18,266 bases of DNA from Planctomycetota bacterium. GTDB taxonomy: Bacteria; Planctomycetota; Planctomycetia; Planctomycetales; Planctomycetaceae. Positions 15,210-18,266 of the stretch are shown here, piece by piece (position 1 is the first letter of the stretch; each line of letters starts with the position of its first letter). The position numbers and the translations under genes were made by a program. The stretch spans positions 1 through 18,266 of the forward strand of contig JAJRTM010000246.1 in the NCBI GenBank assembly GCA_024278285.1, given 5' to 3'. Under the pieces are notes generated by a model. That model did not search any database. It was not told the origin of the DNA and saw only the letters and a program-made list of their open reading frames with translations.

Positions 15210-15217
15210 CTCTTATT
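15210..15217. repeat. Right 8-bp target site duplication
   Basis: CTCTTATT directly follows the right end of the 93-bp element and is identical to 15109-15116. It lies 23 bases before the ATG of the PHP gene. Confidence 0.9.
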
Positions 15218-15240
15218 TTAGAATGATATCGGAACTCACG

Positions 15241-17292
15241 ATGAAATTACATGCTGGAATAAAAACTCGTTCCCTGGGGATGTTACTGTTATTTGCTGTC
15301 GTCAGTTTTGCAGCGATTGGAATTCAACAGGTTGCTGCCGCTGAGCCTGCGGAATCTGTGCTGAAAGAAACATCCAAACTTCGCTGGTATAAAGGGAACA
15401 TGCACACGCATTCTCACTGGAGTGATGGCGATGATTATCTCGAAATGATCGCGTTGTGGTACGAGAAGCACGACTATCGGTTTCTGGTGTTTACCGATCA
15501 CAATATCCTTGCCAATAAAGAGCGATGGGTTGAGGTCGAAAAAAGTAAGGGAGGCAAAAAAGCCTTTGATAAGCTAATCAAACAATATCCCGATTGGGTT
15601 GAAACTCGTACGGTTGATGAAAAATTGCAGGTCAGGTTACGCCGGTTCGATGAAGTGGCGAAACGATTCAATAAGCCAGAAAAATTTCTGCTTATTCAGG
15701 GGGAAGAAATCAGCGACATTCTGGGCAAGCGGACTCCGATTCATCTGAATGTAACAAACCTGAAAGAGTTGATCATTCCTCGTGGTGGAAAAACTGTCGC
15801 TGAGGCGATCCAGAATAATGTGAATGCGGTGATGATCCAACGGCAGCAAACCGGACAGCCGATGATTATTCATTTGAATCATCCCAACTTTTATTATGCG
15901 ATTACCGCAGAAGATTTAATGCGTGTTGTCGGGGATCGTTTTTTTGAAGTTTATAACGGACACCCCGGCGTTCACAATTCGGGAGATGAAACACATCCTT
16001 CAACCGAGCGGCTGTGGGATATCATTCTGACAAAACGGATTGCAGAATTCGAATTGCCGATGATGTTTGGAATCGCCACCGATGATGGTCACAATTATCA
16101 CAACATTCCGAGTCGAGACAGCGAACCGGGCAGAGGGTGGGTGACCGTTTTAACAGACAAGCTGGAAGCAAGTTCGTTGATTGAAGCGTTGGAAGCGGGG
16201 AGTTTTTACGCATCGAGCGGCGTCACGCTAAAGAAGATTGAATCGAATGCAAAACAACTTCATATCGAAATTGATCCCGTTCCCGGCGAAACATACACCA
16301 TAGAATTTATTGGCACGCGTATTGGTTATGATAAAACGAGTCACCCGGTTCTCGATAAAGAAGGGAAGGAAGTTCGCACGACGCGCATTTACAGTAAAGA
16401 TATCGGCGAAGTGTTAGAAGTCGCCCAAGGGAATTGTGCGACTTACAAGTTTCAAGGAGACGAGATTTATGTTCGTGCCCGTATTACTTCCAGCGAAAAA
16501 CATCCGAATCCGTCTGAACTCGAAGATTTCAAAATGGCCTGGGTGCAACCGGTGTTGTTGAAAAAGGGGAAGCAACTCGAAGCGAAACCGATTACCTGCG
16601 AAGGAGCTTATCCGCATCATCTGCAAGGATTTGATCTGGATGATAAAGGGATTTATTGGAGCTTCACGACACAATTGGTGAAAACCGATCTGGAGGGAAA
16701 ACTGCTGAAGAAAATCCCGGTCCCCAATCATCATGGCGATTTATGTGTGCAAAACGGTCGAGTTTATGTCGCAGTTAATCTGGGGAGGTTCAATGATCCG
16801 AAAGGAAATGCAGATTCCTGGGTTTACGTTTACAATGCCGACGATCTTTCGCTGATTGCTAAACACGAAACAGCAGAAGTTTTCCACGGGGCAGGGGGGA
16901 TGAGTTTTTACAAAGGCCATTTCTATGTCATCGGCGGATTGCCACACGAAATTGATGAGAATTATGTCTACGAATATGACGATAAATTTCAATTCGTCAA
17001 AAAGCATATCATCAGCGGACATACACACATAGGAATTCAATCGGCAACATTCCATGACGGGAAATGGTGGTTCGGCTGTTACGGCTCTCCCAAGATTATG
17101 CTCGTCACAGATACCGATTTTAATTTGCTGGGACGGTATGAATTCGACTGTTCGCTTGGCATCGCCCCATCAAGCACCGGTCAGTTTTACTCGGCTAAAG
17201 ATAGCTACGAGAAACCAAAAGGACATCGCGGCTCGATTCACCAAGTGGTACCAGATAGCAAGAACGGCTTAAAGTTTATTGAGTCTCGTTAA
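15241..17292 (+). CDS. Secreted PHP-domain (CehA/McbA-like) metallohydrolase with propeller-like C-terminus
   Basis: A 683-residue protein with a signal peptide (hydrophobic 11-28, cleavage near VAAA-EP). Residues 48-340 carry the PHP metallohydrolase motifs: MHTHSHWSDGDD (H55, H57), FTDHN (D86, H87), QGEE (154-156), HLNHP (H211, H214), YNGHPG and ATDDGH (D281, D282, H284). These resemble the CehA/McbA group, whose known members hydrolyse esters, but the substrate here is unknown. Residues about 450-683 form WD/NHL-like repeats (FDLDDKGIYWSFTT, LCVQNGRVYVAVN, MSFYKGHFYVIGGL, ATFHDGKWWFGCYG) and look like a beta-propeller. I choose ATG 15241 because GGAA lies 6 bases upstream; an in-frame ATG at 15223 is also possible. 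The MITE is inserted just upstream. The next gene follows after 51 bases, so they may be co-transcribed. Confidence 0.9.
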   Translation: MKLHAGIKTRSLGMLLLFAVVSFAAIGIQQVAAAEPAESVLKETSKLRWYKGNMHTHSHWSDGDDYLEMIALWYEKHDYRFLVFTDHNILANKERWVEVEKSKGGKKAFDKLIKQYPDWVETRTVDEKLQVRLRRFDEVAKRFNKPEKFLLIQGEEISDILGKRTPIHLNVTNLKELIIPRGGKTVAEAIQNNVNAVMIQRQQTGQPMIIHLNHPNFYYAITAEDLMRVVGDRFFEVYNGHPGVHNSGDETHPSTERLWDIILTKRIAEFELPMMFGIATDDGHNYHNIPSRDSEPGRGWVTVLTDKLEASSLIEALEAGSFYASSGVTLKKIESNAKQLHIEIDPVPGETYTIEFIGTRIGYDKTSHPVLDKEGKEVRTTRIYSKDIGEVLEVAQGNCATYKFQGDEIYVRARITSSEKHPNPSELEDFKMAWVQPVLLKKGKQLEAKPITCEGAYPHHLQGFDLDDKGIYWSFTTQLVKTDLEGKLLKKIPVPNHHGDLCVQNGRVYVAVNLGRFNDPKGNADSWVYVYNADDLSLIAKHETAEVFHGAGGMSFYKGHFYVIGGLPHEIDENYVYEYDDKFQFVKKHIISGHTHIGIQSATFHDGKWWFGCYGSPKIMLVTDTDFNLLGRYEFDCSLGIAPSSTGQFYSAKDSYEKPKGHRGSIHQVVPDSKNGLKFIESR

Positions 17293-17343
17293 GTTTTCAA
17301 TTAACATGGAGAGTAACATCTTATCCATGAAAGGCGATGACGA

Positions 17344-18266
17344 ATGATGATCTCTGGTGATTATAATGCCTCCAGACTGAGCACCGCTTTGGTTCTGGTT
17401 GCGGGATTATTCTTTACAGCCGGTGTTGAGGCAGCAGATCGGGTGATCGATTTTGTGTCTGATGTCGAACCGATTTTACGCCAGAATTGCTACCGTTGTC
17501 ATGGTGAAGTACAAGATAAAGCCGGCTTGCGACTCTCTCGCCGTGCAACCGCTTTGGGCGTTGCCGATTCCGATGAGCCAATTATTACCGCAGGCAAACC
17601 AGAAGAATCGATGTTGTTAGAGCGTGTTACCGATCCCGATGCAGGCGACTTGATGCCTTCTGATGGAGAGCCACTTTCAAAAAAGGAAGTGGCGACATTA
17701 AAACTCTGGATTCAACAGGGAGCAAAATGGCCAGATTCCGCAGCGGTCGCCAGGCATTGGGCGTATGAGCCCATCAGAAGATCAGAGATTCCCAAAGCGT
17801 ACAGAAACCCGGTAGACTATTTTATTGCCCGTAAACTGAAAGAGCAGGGGATTCGCCCCGCTGTTGAGACCGACAAGACTCACTGGATTCGCCGGGTTTC
17901 TCTTGCATTAACTGGCCTGCCTCCCACTTTGCAAGAGGTCGATTCTTTTTTGGGAGATCGAACGGAAACAGCGTATGAAAAAGTCGTTGATCGTCTGTTG
18001 GCTTCCAAACGATTCGGCGAAAAGTGGGCGATCAGTTGGCTCGATCTGGCTCGCTATGCCGATTCCAACGGCTTTCAAGCCGATCAAATTCGCGACAGTT
18101 GGGCGTATCGCGACTGGGTCATTAGTGCGTTAAACAACAACATGCCTTTCGATCAATTCGTGATCGAGCAGATTGCAGGCGACTTGCTTCCCGATGCTAC
18201 TTTCCAGCAAAAAGTGGCGACCGGATTTCATCGTACTGTTACCTGTAATGTCGAAGCGGGAGTGCA
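17344..18266 (+). CDS. Planctomycete cytochrome C (PSC1) / DUF1549 protein (partial, 3' end off right edge)
   Basis: The frame starts at ATG 17344 (or 17347) and runs to the window edge. A signal peptide (hydrophobic segment about 14-25, AGLFF) precedes FVSDVEPILRQNCYRCHGE, with the haem-binding CxxCH at C49-C52-H53, typical of the planctomycete cytochrome C domain. The segment from GLRLSRRATALG to LWIQQGAKWPD completes that domain. From VDYFIARKLKEQGIRPA onwards the sequence fits DUF1549, including LTGLPPT, RFGEKWAISWLDLARYADSNGF and IEQIAGDLLPDA. Full-length members continue into DUF1553, and an adjacent DUF1501 sulfatase-like gene is common. Their role in planctomycetes is unsettled; links to polysaccharide or periplasmic oxidation have been proposed. 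AAAGG about 10 bases upstream serves as ribosome binding site. Confidence 0.93.
   Translation, partial: MMISGDYNASRLSTALVLVAGLFFTAGVEAADRVIDFVSDVEPILRQNCYRCHGEVQDKAGLRLSRRATALGVADSDEPIITAGKPEESMLLERVTDPDAGDLMPSDGEPLSKKEVATLKLWIQQGAKWPDSAAVARHWAYEPIRRSEIPKAYRNPVDYFIARKLKEQGIRPAVETDKTHWIRRVSLALTGLPPTLQEVDSFLGDRTETAYEKVVDRLLASKRFGEKWAISWLDLARYADSNGFQADQIRDSWAYRDWVISALNNNMPFDQFVIEQIAGDLLPDATFQQKVATGFHRTVTCNVEAGV

Noticed and set aside
17327..17347. Six-codon ORF (MKGDDE) overlapping the start of the PSC1 gene
   Set aside because: It has no well-spaced ribosome binding site and is short enough to arise by chance; it could couple translation but nothing supports that.

Overview
The window looks like a chromosomal segment from a planctomycete of moderate GC (roughly mid-40s percent by eye). 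Three things suggest this: the last gene starts as a planctomycete-type protein (signal peptide, CxxCH haem motif in a PSC1-like segment, then a DUF1549-like segment); there is a cluster of large secreted proteins built from LamG, beta-propeller, PHP and ceramidase-like domains; and the SulP transporter carries a coiled-coil insertion. The lineage call is inference from gene content; no rRNA, tRNA or CRISPR array was seen.

Layout. 1-1602 (minus): 5' part of a secreted protein in which seven beta-propeller blades appear to sit inside a split LamG domain. 1842-3164 (plus): a radical SAM enzyme with a second cysteine set, divergent from the LamG gene. 3165-3768: no intact gene, but an IS-end fragment and the frame-decayed C-terminus of a transposase. 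3769-3833: a good sigma70-like promoter followed by a perfect dyad. 3853-7330: a likely inorganic-carbon operon of a small secreted protein, a beta-carbonic anhydrase, a two-helix membrane protein and a SulP transporter. 7331-7778: intergenic, with a 122-bp palindromic element related to the IS end near 3200. 7779-13256: a tight operon of a 35-codon leader-like ORF, a TolC-like lipoprotein, a C39-like-domain ABC protein and an HlyD-like adaptor. The ABC protein keeps Walker A but has lost almost every other catalytic motif of its ATPase domain. 13463-14974 (minus): neutral-ceramidase-like hydrolase with all zinc-site motifs. 15241-17292 (plus): PHP-type metallohydrolase with a propeller-like C-terminus, followed closely by the PSC1/DUF1549 gene that runs off the right edge.

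Mobile traces. A 93-bp non-autonomous element at 15117-15209 has perfect 13-bp terminal inverted repeats starting GTAA and a perfect 8-bp target duplication, the hallmark of IS66-type transposition; it lies directly upstream of the PHP gene. An older relative lies at 13316-13454 and a possible relic at 1741-1785. A second, unrelated repeat family (ends TGTCAGAAAAC) lies at 7597-7718 and 3201-3240.

How genes may work together. Carbonic anhydrase plus SulP suggests bicarbonate uptake or pH homeostasis. TolC-ABC-HlyD forms a type I-like export machine of unknown cargo whose energy source is unclear. The right-hand secreted hydrolases and cytochrome-type protein belong to the extracytoplasmic degradative repertoire usual in planctomycetes. 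The strongest candidates for something not well described are the degenerate-ATPase exporter with its leader ORF and the LamG protein with a nested propeller.
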